From Sphingobacterium sp. N143 (GTDB lineage Bacteria > Bacteroidota > Bacteroidia > Sphingobacteriales > Sphingobacteriaceae): a DNA stretch of 64,000 nt. A program made the translations under genes and the position numbers. The stretch is from contig NZ_JACAIS010000008.1 in assembly GCF_030325625.1 (NCBI RefSeq), forward strand, positions 124,001-188,000. The letters are read 5' to 3'. The notes beneath the pieces were generated by a model. It was given only the letters and a program-made list of their open reading frames with translations, was not told where the DNA came from and ran no database searches. Below are positions 16,377 to 25,071 of the stretch, piece after piece. Numbering within the stretch: the stretch's first letter is position 1; every line of letters begins with the position of its first letter.

Positions 16377-18596
16377 ATGAAAGATTATGTGATTGATATT
16401 GAAGCAGAAAACAAAGAGATAAGAAAACGTTACCGTGCCTTGTTGCGCGCCTGTAAGCCTACCTTGCAACGGGGCGACAAGCAAGAAATCCGGAAAGCTT
16501 TTGATCTGGCGCTGGACAGTCATAAAGAAATGCGCCGTAAATCAGGAGAACCCTATATTTATCATCCGATCGCTGTGGCCCAGATTGCTGCCGAAGAAAT
16601 TGGCCTGGGAACCACCTCCATCGTATGTGCATTGCTTCATGATGTGGTGGAAGACACAAACGTTACGCTGGATGAGATTGAGGAAATGTTCGGCAAGAAA
16701 GTACGTCGTATTATTGACGGGCTGACCAAGATATCGGGGATATTTGACCCCAACAGCTCCATGCAGGCCGAAAACTTCCGCAAGATGCTGCTCACCCTTG
16801 CCGATGATGTCCGTGTGATTCTCATCAAACTGGCCGACAGGCTGCACAACATGCGCACCATGGAGTTTATGGCCCGCGATAAGCAGCTGAAAATCGCATC
16901 TGAGACAAGCTATCTTTATGCCCCATTGGCGCACCGTTTGGGATTATATGCGATCAAGTCCGAACTGGAAGACTTGTCCATGAAATATACCGATCCGGAT
17001 ACCTATAAATTTATCGCCCGCAAGCTCAACGAGAAAAAAGCAGAGCGGGAGAAATTCATCGGCGATTTTATCGGTCCGATCACCGAGATCCTGGAAGAAC
17101 AAGGGATTAAAGCCTCCGTATTTGGCCGGCCAAAATCCATCCATTCGATCTGGAACAAAATGCGCAAGAAGTCCATTCCCTTTGAGGAAGTCTATGATTT
17201 ATTTGCCATCCGTATTGTCATCGATGCTGTCGATGAAAAAGAAAAGACCGAATGCTGGAAGGTCTACTCCATCGTTACCGACCTGTACCGGCCCAATCCG
17301 GACCGTTTACGTGACTGGATTTCCTCTCCGAAAGGCAATGGTTATGAATCCCTGCATACCACAGTGATGGGCCCCAAGGGACAGTGGGTGGAAGTACAGA
17401 TCCGTACCAAACGGATGAATGAAATCGCAGAAAAAGGATTTGCGGCACACTGGAAATACAAAGAGTCCAATTCAGATTCAGGCCTCGACCAATGGATCAA
17501 AAAAGTCCGCGATGTACTGAGCAGTCCCGACCAAAATGCCATGGACTTTGTGGATGATTTCAAGATGAACCTCTTCTCGGACGAGATTTTCATATTCACG
17601 CCCAAAGGCACGCTGATCCAGCTACCCAATAATGCCACGGCCCTGGATTTTGCCTTTGAGATCCACTCGGATATCGGTGCCAGCTGTATCGGTGCAAAGG
17701 TAAACCATAAGCTCGTACCACTCAGCCACGTCCTACAAAATGGTGATCAGGTGGAGATCATTACCTCCAGCAAACAATCGCCAAAAGAAGACTGGCTCAA
17801 CTTTGTGGTGACGGCCAAAGCCAAGTCCAAGATCCGATCCTCCCTCAAAGAAGAGAAGAGACGCGTTGCCGAAGACGGCAAAGAGATCCTGGAGCGCAAG
17901 TTAAAATCATTGAAGGTTACCTACAATACCGACAACATCAATAAGATTGCCAACTACCTGAAATATCCGAGCTCCCAGGACCTGTTCTATAATGTGGCCA
18001 AGGGTATTGTGGATATCAAACAATTGCGGGAATATGTGGCCCATGAGAAAGCCGTGGAGGTCAGTGCTGGATCGTCCTCGGGCAATCAGTTCAACAGCCA
18101 TATCGGCGGTTTGGTCGAGAAGATCAACAAGAAGGAATTTGACACCATCCTCATTGGCGATGACATGCAAAAAGTGGACTATACCCTGGCCCCCTGCTGC
18201 AACCCCATACCTGGAGATGATATCTTTGGTTTCTTGACCGTCAACGATGGCATCAAGATCCACCGCACAAGCTGTCCCAATGCCTCCAAACTTATGGCCA
18301 ACTACGGTTACCGCATTTTGAAGGCACGCTGGGCATCCACCAAAGATTCGGCGTTCTTGACCGGCTTACATATTGTGGGCATTGACGACGTTGGTCTGGT
18401 CAACAAAATTACTACCGTCATTTCACAGGAATTTGCGGTCAACATCCGGTCCCTGGCAATTTCCAGTAATGAAGGTATTTTTGATGGCAATATCATGGTC
18501 TACGTCAACGATACCCAGCAGCTTGAAAATCTGATGAAGAACCTGAAGGAGGTCAGAGGGATAACAGGAGTAAATCGCTATGAATCTGAAAATTAA
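16377..18596 (+). CDS. Bifunctional (p)ppGpp synthetase/hydrolase (RelA/SpoT)
   Basis: This 739-residue stringent-response enzyme has the domain order HD hydrolase, synthetase, TGS, helical and ACT. The HD site is intact (HP at 63-64, HDVVEDT at 88-94), so it can degrade (p)ppGpp. The synthetase domain is also complete, with RPKSIHSIWNKM near 252, DLFAIRIVIDA near 276 and GYESLHTTV near 333. TGS spans about 400-460. The conserved CC-containing stretch APCCNPIPGD (near 604-613) and a C-terminal ACT domain complete the long-RSH form. It is the only such enzyme in the window. It controls rRNA synthesis and growth on starvation. Confidence 0.96.
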   Translation: MKDYVIDIEAENKEIRKRYRALLRACKPTLQRGDKQEIRKAFDLALDSHKEMRRKSGEPYIYHPIAVAQIAAEEIGLGTTSIVCALLHDVVEDTNVTLDEIEEMFGKKVRRIIDGLTKISGIFDPNSSMQAENFRKMLLTLADDVRVILIKLADRLHNMRTMEFMARDKQLKIASETSYLYAPLAHRLGLYAIKSELEDLSMKYTDPDTYKFIARKLNEKKAEREKFIGDFIGPITEILEEQGIKASVFGRPKSIHSIWNKMRKKSIPFEEVYDLFAIRIVIDAVDEKEKTECWKVYSIVTDLYRPNPDRLRDWISSPKGNGYESLHTTVMGPKGQWVEVQIRTKRMNEIAEKGFAAHWKYKESNSDSGLDQWIKKVRDVLSSPDQNAMDFVDDFKMNLFSDEIFIFTPKGTLIQLPNNATALDFAFEIHSDIGASCIGAKVNHKLVPLSHVLQNGDQVEIITSSKQSPKEDWLNFVVTAKAKSKIRSSLKEEKRRVAEDGKEILERKLKSLKVTYNTDNINKIANYLKYPSSQDLFYNVAKGIVDIKQLREYVAHEKAVEVSAGSSSGNQFNSHIGGLVEKINKKEFDTILIGDDMQKVDYTLAPCCNPIPGDDIFGFLTVNDGIKIHRTSCPNASKLMANYGYRILKARWASTKDSAFLTGLHIVGIDDVGLVNKITTVISQEFAVNIRSLAISSNEGIFDGNIMVYVNDTQQLENLMKNLKEVRGITGVNRYESEN

Positions 18597-18681
18597 TCAA
18601 ATGAATATCACAATTTAGGCTACTGACCTTTCCGCAGCTACCGGACGTTTTATTTATAGCGGAAATATCAATCTTAATTGG

Positions 18682-18689
18682 TAAATTTG
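18682..18689 (+). promoter_or_regulatory. -7 promoter box of the Fur-family gene
   Basis: TAAATTTG matches TAnnTTTG 18 bases before the ATG at 18708. Transcription would start near 18695, downstream of the in-frame TTG at 18678, so the ATG is favoured as the real start. Confidence 0.5.
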
Positions 18690-18707
18690 TACAAGAATCT
18701 TTTTACT

Positions 18708-19199
18708 ATGAATCAAGCTGAAAATTTTGCAACTGTAAAAAAAATCTTTGAAGCCTACTTAGAGAACAAAAATCTAAGAAAAACGCCAGAGCGTTATGCT
18801 ATCTTGGAAGAGATATATTCACGCACAGATCACTTTGACGTGGAGTCTTTGTATATCCATATGAAGAACAAGAAATACCGTGTCAGCCGTGCTACAGTTT
18901 ACAATACCCTAGAGCTCTTGGTATCTTGTGATTTGGTGACCAAGCACCAGTTTGGACGGAATATGGCGCAGTTCGAAAAATCCTATGGTTTCAAGCAGCA
19001 CGATCACGTGATCTGCATTGAATGCAATAAGGTTGTCGAATTCTGCGATCCCCGTATCAACCAGATCCAAAGCCTGATGGGTGACTTATTGAAATTTGAC
19101 ATCAAGCACCATTCGCTGAATCTGTATGGCGTATGTCAGGAATGTCAGGAAAAAAATAAAAAAGAAGAAAGCGTAGCCCAAGAAGCTATTTCAAATTAA
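18708..19199 (+). CDS. Fur-family transcriptional regulator
   Basis: This is a 163-residue metal-dependent repressor. It has an N-terminal winged helix with the recognition region VSRATVYNTLELL (about residues 60-72) and a C-terminal dimerisation domain with HDHVICIEC (about 95-103). Zinc-site cysteine pairs are CIEC and CQEC. I chose ATG 18708 because a frame extension to TTG 18678 adds ten unconserved residues and would lie upstream of the likely transcription start. Whether it senses iron (Fur) or peroxide (PerR) cannot be decided from sequence. It lies between relA and purA. Confidence 0.93.
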   Translation: MNQAENFATVKKIFEAYLENKNLRKTPERYAILEEIYSRTDHFDVESLYIHMKNKKYRVSRATVYNTLELLVSCDLVTKHQFGRNMAQFEKSYGFKQHDHVICIECNKVVEFCDPRINQIQSLMGDLLKFDIKHHSLNLYGVCQECQEKNKKEESVAQEAISN

Positions 19200-19225
19200 A
19201 TCTTATATTTTCTTAAATATAATAG

Positions 19226-19233
19226 TACATTTG
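19226..19233 (+). promoter_or_regulatory. Candidate -7 box for purA
   Basis: TACATTTG matches TAnnTTTG and lies just before the hairpin at 19240. If used, the purA transcript would begin at the hairpin. Confidence 0.4.
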
Positions 19234-19239
19234 TTCAGG

Positions 19240-19277
19240 AATGTTCAGGGGAAAAATTCCTGAACATTTTATTTTTT
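19240..19277 (+). terminator. Hairpin with T-rich tail between fur and purA
   Basis: AATGTTCAGG (19240-19249) pairs with CCTGAACATT (19259-19268), followed by TTATTTTTT. An alternative upstream arm, TGTTCAGGA at 19232-19240, could pair with the same 3' arm. It can be the fur terminator or a purA leader element. Confidence 0.7.
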
Positions 19278-19328
19278 AGATGAGTCTATATTTATTAATA
19301 ACATTTTAATTACTATACTTTAAAAGCT

Positions 19329-20606
19329 ATGCAAGTTGATGTGCTTTTGGGCTTACAATGGGGTGACGAGGGTAAAGGTAAGATCGTAGACGTATTTTGT
19401 CCCAAATACGATTTGATCGCTCGTTTCCAAGGCGGCCCTAACGCCGGACACACGTTGGAATTTGATAACAAAAAATTCGTGCTCAACACAATTCCATCTG
19501 GTATCTTCAATGAAGGTACACTAAATCTTATTGGTAATGGTGTCGTTATCGATCCGATTATCCTAAAAAGAGAATTAGACAACCTTAAGACAGCTGGTTT
19601 TGATCCGGTGGGTAAAGGCAATTTGGTATTGGCCCGTAAGGCACACCTTATTTTGCCCACACACCAATTATTAGATGCGGCTTCAGAATCCAAGATGGGT
19701 GCTGGCAAGATCGGGTCTACATTAAAAGGTATTGGTCCAACTTACATGGACAAAACAGGTCGAAACGGCCTACGTGTGGGTGATACGACCCTTCCAGATT
19801 TTCAAGAGCGCTACCAAAAGCTCAAAGAAAAGCACCTGAACATCCTTTCGCACTATGGTGAAATTCCTGATTTCAGCGAAAAAGAAGAAGCATTCCTAGC
19901 AGCTATTGAATTCATTAAATCTATCCCGCACGTGGATTCTGAGCATTTGGTCAATCAATACCTGAAAGCAGGCAAGCGTGTACTGGCTGAAGGTGCCCAA
20001 GGTACATTATTGGATGTAGATTTCGGATCATATCCATTTGTGACTTCGTCCAACACGACGACGGCAGGTGCTTGTACAGGTCTTGGCGTTGCGCCCAATA
20101 AGATTGGTAAAGTATACGGTATCTTCAAAGCCTATGCAACCCGTGTCGGAGGAGGTCCCTTCCCGACAGAACTTCATGATGAAACCGGTGAAAGACTACG
20201 TCAGTTGGGCCATGAGTTTGGCGCGACTACCGGACGTGCACGCCGTACCGGATGGATCGATATTCCAGCTTTAAAATATGCCATCATGCTAAATGGTGTC
20301 ACTGACCTGATCATGATGAAAGCCGACGTACTGGATACCTTCGAAAAGATCTATGCATGTACACACTACAAATACAATGGTGAAGTCATTGACTATATGC
20401 CATACGAGATCATCACGCATCAGGCAGAGCCTATCCTGGAGGAGATCGAAGGCTGGAAACAAGATCTGACAGGCATCACTTCCGAAGCCGAGATCCCTAC
20501 AGCATTACGTAACTATATTGCTTATTTAGAGAAAGCACTTGAAGTTCCTATCACGATCCTATCCGTAGGTCCCGATCGTAAACAGACATTGGCATTATCA
20601 AAATAA
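19329..20606 (+). CDS. purA: Adenylosuccinate synthetase
   Basis: The 425-residue enzyme joins IMP and aspartate with GTP to form adenylosuccinate, the first committed step to AMP. The phosphate loop GDEGKGK is at 12-18, with the catalytic Asp13. His41 lies in GPNAGHT. NLIGNGVVIDP comes from residue 65, GAQGTLLDVDFGSYPFVTSSN near 222 and TTTGRARRTGW near 298. All are canonical. It is followed 3 bases later by pabB, so purine and folate precursor genes are probably co-transcribed. Confidence 0.97.
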   Translation: MQVDVLLGLQWGDEGKGKIVDVFCPKYDLIARFQGGPNAGHTLEFDNKKFVLNTIPSGIFNEGTLNLIGNGVVIDPIILKRELDNLKTAGFDPVGKGNLVLARKAHLILPTHQLLDAASESKMGAGKIGSTLKGIGPTYMDKTGRNGLRVGDTTLPDFQERYQKLKEKHLNILSHYGEIPDFSEKEEAFLAAIEFIKSIPHVDSEHLVNQYLKAGKRVLAEGAQGTLLDVDFGSYPFVTSSNTTTAGACTGLGVAPNKIGKVYGIFKAYATRVGGGPFPTELHDETGERLRQLGHEFGATTGRARRTGWIDIPALKYAIMLNGVTDLIMMKADVLDTFEKIYACTHYKYNGEVIDYMPYEIITHQAEPILEEIEGWKQDLTGITSEAEIPTALRNYIAYLEKALEVPITILSVGPDRKQTLALSK

Positions 20607-20609
20607 ACT

Positions 20610-21899
20610 ATGCGAATCGAAAGTTTTGATCTTCTCGATTCTAAAGATAAATTTCATCAAAAAGCCCTGCACTGGTCGGGGCAATTTGATGAAATTTCTT
20701 TCTTTAACAGCAATGGGCCAGCCGACCAGTGGGGAAGATTTGAAAGTATACTGGCGGTAAAAGCATTGGCTGTCTTTCGTGCGGATGACCATGTATTGGA
20801 TCAGCTGCAAGTATTCCTATCGCTCCATCCCGGCGGGTTTATTCCCGGATTTCTCTCCTACGATCTGAAGAATGAGATCGAAGAACTACAGACCACAGCC
20901 GTCAATACCCTTGAATTTCCCGAAGCTTATTTTTTCGTGCCCGCCATGACCATCAGCTGCCGTGGCCATCAGGTACAGATTCGGGCCGAAGACCCACAGG
21001 CGATATTTCAGGCCATCTGTGCGACCATCGTTCCACAGCAAGCTTCGCCGATTGATGTACGTGTACATTCACGCTGGACCAAACCACAGTATTTTTCGGC
21101 CTTTGACAAGGTACAGCAGCACATCCAGCGCGGCGATATCTATGAAGTCAATCTCTGCCAGGAATTTTTTGCTGAAAATGCCGACATCGACCCCATTGAA
21201 GTATATCTCAAACTGAATGCAGTATCACCCACTCCGTTCAGCAGTTTTTTTAAGGCCGGGCAGCATTTTATCATGAGCGCTTCACCCGAACGTTTTTTAG
21301 CCAAGCGAGCGGGCCGGCTTATTTCGCAGCCCATCAAAGGTACCGCCAAGAGAGGAAGCACGGCTGCAGAAGATCAGGAGATCATGCAGCAGATGCGCCA
21401 CTCGCAGAAAGAGATAGCCGAGAATGTCATGATCGTGGACCTTGTCCGCAACGACCTGACCCGAAGCGCCTTACCCGGTACCGTCCAGGCTACAGGACTG
21501 TTCGAGATCCAGTCCTTTAAGCAGGTCCACCAGATGCTATCGACGATTACCTGCATGCAGGCCCCCCAGGTATCCAACATGGATGTCTTCAGACACACCT
21601 TTCCGGCGGGTTCGATGACGGGTGCCCCCAAGATTGCAGCCATGCAGATCTGCGATCAGATCGAAGCTTCGAGGCGGGGTATCTATGCCGGTTCCATCGG
21701 ATACTTTGATACGCTGCGGGATGAATTTGATTTCAATGTGGTGATCCGCAGCCTGCTGTACAACCAGCAGAAACAGTACCTGTCCTTTCATACCGGCGGT
21801 GCGGTCACCAACCAGGCTTCGGCAGACCAGGAATATCAGGAATGCCTTTTGAAGGCCTCTGCCCTCTTGAAAGCCTTGGATACGACACTGGAACAATAA
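20610..21899 (+). CDS. pabB: Aminodeoxychorismate synthase component I
   Basis: This 429-residue member of the chorismate-binding family makes 4-amino-4-deoxychorismate for folate. The decisive motif is PIKGT at about residues 241-245. The lysine is the nucleophile of PabB, while anthranilate synthase TrpE has PIAGT. Other family blocks are SASPERFLAKR, EIAENVMIVDLVRNDL, FPAGSMTGAPK and YAGSIGYF. No glutaminase (PabA) domain is fused and none is seen in the window. It starts 3 bases after purA. Confidence 0.93.
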   Translation: MRIESFDLLDSKDKFHQKALHWSGQFDEISFFNSNGPADQWGRFESILAVKALAVFRADDHVLDQLQVFLSLHPGGFIPGFLSYDLKNEIEELQTTAVNTLEFPEAYFFVPAMTISCRGHQVQIRAEDPQAIFQAICATIVPQQASPIDVRVHSRWTKPQYFSAFDKVQQHIQRGDIYEVNLCQEFFAENADIDPIEVYLKLNAVSPTPFSSFFKAGQHFIMSASPERFLAKRAGRLISQPIKGTAKRGSTAAEDQEIMQQMRHSQKEIAENVMIVDLVRNDLTRSALPGTVQATGLFEIQSFKQVHQMLSTITCMQAPQVSNMDVFRHTFPAGSMTGAPKIAAMQICDQIEASRRGIYAGSIGYFDTLRDEFDFNVVIRSLLYNQQKQYLSFHTGGAVTNQASADQEYQECLLKASALLKALDTTLEQ

Positions 21900-21960
21900 A
21901 ACTATACTAATTTTATAGAACATATTTTTTGCTTCAAGTATTTTTTCGACCTTTGCCCTG

Positions 21961-22629
21961 GTGAAAACGCAGATCCCTTATATCAATATCCATACCCATC
22001 AGCCTGATCCCCTGCTGGACGGTTCCATTGTATCCATTAGAAATATTGCGCTCAACCAGCATGAGGCAATCCCTGCTGAGCAGCGTTGTTCTATTGGCCT
22101 ACATCCCTGGTATATCGATGGGCACACAGCAGCCAGTTTGCAACAGCTGCGTTCCGGGCTAAAGCAAGCAGCGGTGGTGGCTGTGGGCGAATGCGGGCTG
22201 GACAAGAATATTGCCGTTCCATTTTTGGAGCAACAAGCCGTTTTTGAGCAACAGATCCAGCTGGCCGCCGAGTTTCAGAAACCCCTGATCATCCATTGTG
22301 TGCGTGCCTTTCAGGAAGTACTTACCACACTCAGCAAGTCACAGTTTACGTTACCTGTCATCTTCCATGGCTACCGGAAAAACTGGATTCTGGCGCAACA
22401 GCTGATAGGTAAAGGCTACTACCTATCCATCGGTGCCCATTGTCTGGATGGCAGTCAGGATGACATATTAAAAAATATGCCGCTGGAACAGCTCTTCTTG
22501 GAGACAGACACCCATACAGCAATACAAATTGAGCGCATATATCAATATGTCGCATCGGTCAAGTCTATCCCCTTGGTACAGCTCATGCAGGCAGTATACG
22601 ATAACTATAGGCGAGTCTTTGCGGACTAA
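21961..22629 (+). CDS. TatD-family metal-dependent hydrolase
   Basis: The 222-residue protein belongs to the TatD amidohydrolase-like family of DNases and deacylases. The TIM-barrel metal ligands appear as HTHQPD near residue 11, GECGLDKN near 77, IIHCVRAF near 110 and ETDTH near 178. It is somewhat shorter than the usual 255-265 residues, as in the Bacteroidota branch. It begins with GTG at 21961, following a 61-base gap after pabB; no in-frame ATG is available nearby. Substrate is unknown; nuclease activity is only inferred from the family. Confidence 0.88.
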   Translation: MKTQIPYINIHTHQPDPLLDGSIVSIRNIALNQHEAIPAEQRCSIGLHPWYIDGHTAASLQQLRSGLKQAAVVAVGECGLDKNIAVPFLEQQAVFEQQIQLAAEFQKPLIIHCVRAFQEVLTTLSKSQFTLPVIFHGYRKNWILAQQLIGKGYYLSIGAHCLDGSQDDILKNMPLEQLFLETDTHTAIQIERIYQYVASVKSIPLVQLMQAVYDNYRRVFAD

Positions 22630-22725
22630 AGACCGAGCATATGGTTGAACACCATAAACATAAAACAAGTGCAACAGGACAATATAAAACAATGACCTTA
22701 AGCACTTTTAAATAATTTAAAGTAA

Positions 22726-23451
22726 ATGAAAGATTTAAGTTGGCTGTCACGTACCGAAGCCTTGGTTGGTCGGGCAGCTTTGGAAAAATTAGCAAATTCA
22801 CATGTCATGGTACTCGGCTTGGGCGGTGTAGGGTCCTTTGCTGCCGAGTTTATCTGCCGTGCCGGCGTTGGGAAAATGACGATCATCGATGGCGATACCG
22901 TTGATCCTTCCAACAGAAACAGGCAGTTGCCCGCCCTGGCCACCAACCATGGAGAGGCCAAAGCCGAAATTATGCGGCAGCGGCTGCTGGCGATCAATCC
23001 CGAGCTGGAATTGACCGTGATACAAGATTTCATTATTCCCGAGAAAATCCCTGGCTTGCTGGAGCTGGCACCAGACTATTGTGTAGAAGCCATTGACAGC
23101 ATTACACCCAAATTATTTTTTATCCGTCTGGCTCTGGACGCCAAAATCCCATTTGTAAGCTCCATGGGTGCGGGCGGAAAAGTTGATCCCACGAAAATAA
23201 AGATCGCTGACATCAGCAAATCCTATAACTGTAAGCTCGCTCAGCATATCCGCAAGAAGCTGCGCAAACATGGTATCCGTGACGGTGTAAAAGTCGCTTT
23301 TTCAACCGAGTTGCCCGACAAAAAATCCTTATTATATACCGACGGAAGTAATTTTAAGAAATCAGCCTACGGCACTATGTCGTACCTTCCGGCAGCTTTT
23401 GGTGGGGCAATAGCATCTGTAGCTATTCGAGATCTGATGGAAAATGCTTAA
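22726..23451 (+). CDS. tcdA: tRNA threonylcarbamoyladenosine dehydratase (E1-like, TcdA/CsdL)
   Basis: The 241-residue protein has the E1/ThiF-type adenylating fold. The nucleotide-binding loop GLGGVGSFAAEFICRAGVG is at about 30-48, IIDGDTVDPSNRNRQ near 53-67 and EAIDSITPKLFF near 124. This combination identifies TcdA, which cyclises t6A37 to ct6A in ANN-decoding tRNAs using ATP. The CxxC zinc pairs of ThiF and MoeB are lacking, which supports this call. It is the last plus-strand gene before a convergent terminator. Confidence 0.9.
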   Translation: MKDLSWLSRTEALVGRAALEKLANSHVMVLGLGGVGSFAAEFICRAGVGKMTIIDGDTVDPSNRNRQLPALATNHGEAKAEIMRQRLLAINPELELTVIQDFIIPEKIPGLLELAPDYCVEAIDSITPKLFFIRLALDAKIPFVSSMGAGGKVDPTKIKIADISKSYNCKLAQHIRKKLRKHGIRDGVKVAFSTELPDKKSLLYTDGSNFKKSAYGTMSYLPAAFGGAIASVAIRDLMENA

Positions 23452-23481
23452 ATTAGCAGCATAAAACATATGAATGCATCT

Positions 23482-23519
23482 AAAAGCTACCTGTTGACAA
23501 AACAGTGTAGCTTTTATTT
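23482..23519. terminator. Convergent terminator of tcdA and the BON lipoprotein gene
   Basis: AAAAGCTAC (23482-23490) pairs with GTAGCTTTT (23507-23515), with an inner TGTT/AACA stem and flanking A and T runs. Confidence 0.85.
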
Positions 23520-24031
23520 TATCGGCTTGTCACACCCTTCATATCGATTCCTTTGGGTTTGATATGTTCAAGCTTTTTTTGGAGCGAGTCCAGCTGAGAT
23601 TTTTCAATATTGCCTGTGGCAATAATGATTCCGTCTTTTACCTGGGCTGTGATTGTCGGAAAATCTGCCAGGACGCGGCTCACATCCCGGGTCAAGGTCG
23701 AGTCTATCGCACCACCCACGATCTCATGATATTTCTCGCGCGCATCTTCGGGTTCGGGCTGATTGACCACAATATTATTGTGTATGGATTTAATCTTTTC
23801 GGCCCCTGCCGCCTTCACTTTGTCCTCAATTGCCTGTTTTAACGAATCAGAACCTATCTGTCCATCCAAGGTGACATTCCCCTCCTCGACATCCACGGCT
23901 ATCCCCGGATCATCTGCTAGCGCTGTTTCAATTGTTGACCTTAGCTTGTCATCAGATTTCGGTGACCGGCAAGCGTGAACAAAAAGTAAAACACCTAATG
24001 AAAATATCAAAAGTAAGCTGTTTAATTTCAT
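23519..24031 (-). CDS. BON-domain lipoprotein
   Basis: The chosen ATG at 24031 gives 170 residues beginning with a lipoprotein signal ending LFVHAC, so it is likely membrane-anchored in the envelope. An upstream in-frame ATG at 24091 would put 20 unrelated residues ahead of the signal and is rejected. Two BON repeats follow: DDKLRSTIETALADDPG to NNIVV, and STLTRDVSRVLADFPTIT to the C-terminus. BON modules bind phospholipid or peptidoglycan-associated surfaces and occur in osmotic-stress proteins such as OsmY. A GreA-like gene is upstream on the same strand, 75 bases away. Confidence 0.88.
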   Translation of the reverse strand: MKLNSLLLIFSLGVLLFVHACRSPKSDDKLRSTIETALADDPGIAVDVEEGNVTLDGQIGSDSLKQAIEDKVKAAGAEKIKSIHNNIVVNQPEPEDAREKYHEIVGGAIDSTLTRDVSRVLADFPTITAQVKDGIIIATGNIEKSQLDSLQKKLEHIKPKGIDMKGVTSR

Positions 24032-24106
24032 GGTCTTATTTATGTTTCCTTTATCCATAAAACAGCCAGGCAGGCATATTGTTTCCTTCATCTTCGATTT
24101 AAGGGA

Positions 24107-24577
24107 TCAGTGGACCGCCAGGATGCGTTGATCCACCCCATTGAAGGAGAAGCTGTCGCCGACAGTTTTCCCCAGCAGCAGTTTTCCGATCGGCGATACC
24201 GGCGAGATCACAAAGATGTTGGCTGCATCTATTTTGAGCAATCCGATACTCACTGCGATAAAATAGATGCCTGTATTGGTTTTTACCAGGCTACCGACCT
24301 TGACCAGATCCGCTTTCTCCCCTCCTGCCGATGCGATATTCTTGAGCTGCTGCAGGTCCTTGTTTGCTTCTTGCAGCTGCAGCTGGTAGCGGTTGATATC
24401 CTGCTGGATCATTTCCCTGGAGGTCTCATATTTATCCCCGGCACTGCTTTTGGTATCGTCATTACTCGAATCCCGGGCGGTGTCCAAAGCAGATTCAATC
24501 ATGGCTATCCGATCCTGGGTGCGATCCATAGCAGCTTTTAAAACATTCTCTTTGATCTCTAAATAAGTATTTGCCAT
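24107..24577 (-). CDS. GreA/GreB-like C-terminal domain protein
   Basis: The 156-residue protein has an N-terminal coiled coil (about 1-80, EMIQQDINRYQLQLQEANKDL) and a C-terminal FKBP-like domain (SPVSPIGKLLLGKTVGDSF) resembling the GreA/GreB/Rnk family that binds the RNA polymerase secondary channel. The acidic pair at the coiled-coil tip (SNDDTKSSAGDKYETSRE) resembles the Gre tip, but RNA cleavage factor function is unproven. Members of this group are often mislabelled 3-oxoacyl-ACP synthase; no ketosynthase motif is present. Confidence 0.75.
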   Translation of the reverse strand: MANTYLEIKENVLKAAMDRTQDRIAMIESALDTARDSSNDDTKSSAGDKYETSREMIQQDINRYQLQLQEANKDLQQLKNIASAGGEKADLVKVGSLVKTNTGIYFIAVSIGLLKIDAANIFVISPVSPIGKLLLGKTVGDSFSFNGVDQRILAVH

Positions 24578-24721
24578 CCCGAAAAATAAGGAATAAGTTC
24601 TATTTTAAAAAAAATAAAAACAATCCGCTTAATTTCAAGTGCATATAAAAAAACGCATGGTAAAAAAGATCGACGGCATTGCAATCAATCAAAAAATTGC
24701 TACATTTGTGCACTGAAACAC

Positions 24722-24812
24722 GGAAAGGTGTCAGAGTGGTCGAATGAGCAGTCCTGGAAAGACTGTATACGGGATGACTGTATCGAGGGTTCGAATCCCT
24801 CCCTTTCCGCCA
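24722..24812 (+). tRNA. tRNA-Ser, anticodon GGA
   Basis: Acceptor GGAAAGG (24722-24728) pairs with CCTTTCC (24802-24808), followed by discriminator G and an encoded CCA (24810-24812). The anticodon stem-loop reads CAGTCCTGGAAAGACTG, giving anticodon GGA (serine, UCC/UCU). A long variable arm (tatacgggatgactgtatc) marks a class II tRNA. The T loop GGTTCGAATCC is canonical. A hairpin terminator follows, and that hairpin with its flank is repeated at 31.78 and 33.73 kb. Confidence 0.97.
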
Positions 24813-24816
24813 AACG

Positions 24817-24866
24817 AAGAGCAACTTTTTACAGTTGCTCTTTTGCGTTTAAAGGCACTTTTCTCT
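24817..24866 (+). repeat. tRNA-Ser terminator hairpin and flank, copy A
   Basis: AGAGCAACT-TTTTAC-AGTTGCTCT (24818-24841) is a hairpin followed by TTTTGCGTTTAAAGGCACTT up to CTCT at about 24866. It terminates tRNA-Ser. Copies B (31779) and C (33732) share the stem and flank but have the loop GTAAAA, the exact reverse complement of TTTTAC. Confidence 0.9.
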
Positions 24867-25071
24867 TCTTCATATTATATAAATTTTGATTGAATAGACG
24901 ATTTCTGACAGATAAATATTGATCCTCTCTTTCGTGCGCACAAGACCCAAGACATTTATAATTGTGTCTTACCAAATATAAAAATAGCCGCAACTTTCTA
25001 CGGCCACCCTAAATATTAAGAAATTGAAGCCATCTTATTGGAAAATTTTGCCGATCATAGGCATATATGAA

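Noticed and set aside
18678..18707. TTG start of the Fur-family gene, ten codons upstream
   Set aside because: The -7 box TAAATTTG overlaps this stretch, so transcription starts after it; ATG 18708 fits the family start.
24600..24824. 75-codon minus-strand frame over the tRNA-Ser region (reads RKGRDSNPRYSHPVYSLSRT)
   Set aside because: It is the antisense of tRNA-Ser(GGA) and its terminator, a well-known artefact, not a gene.
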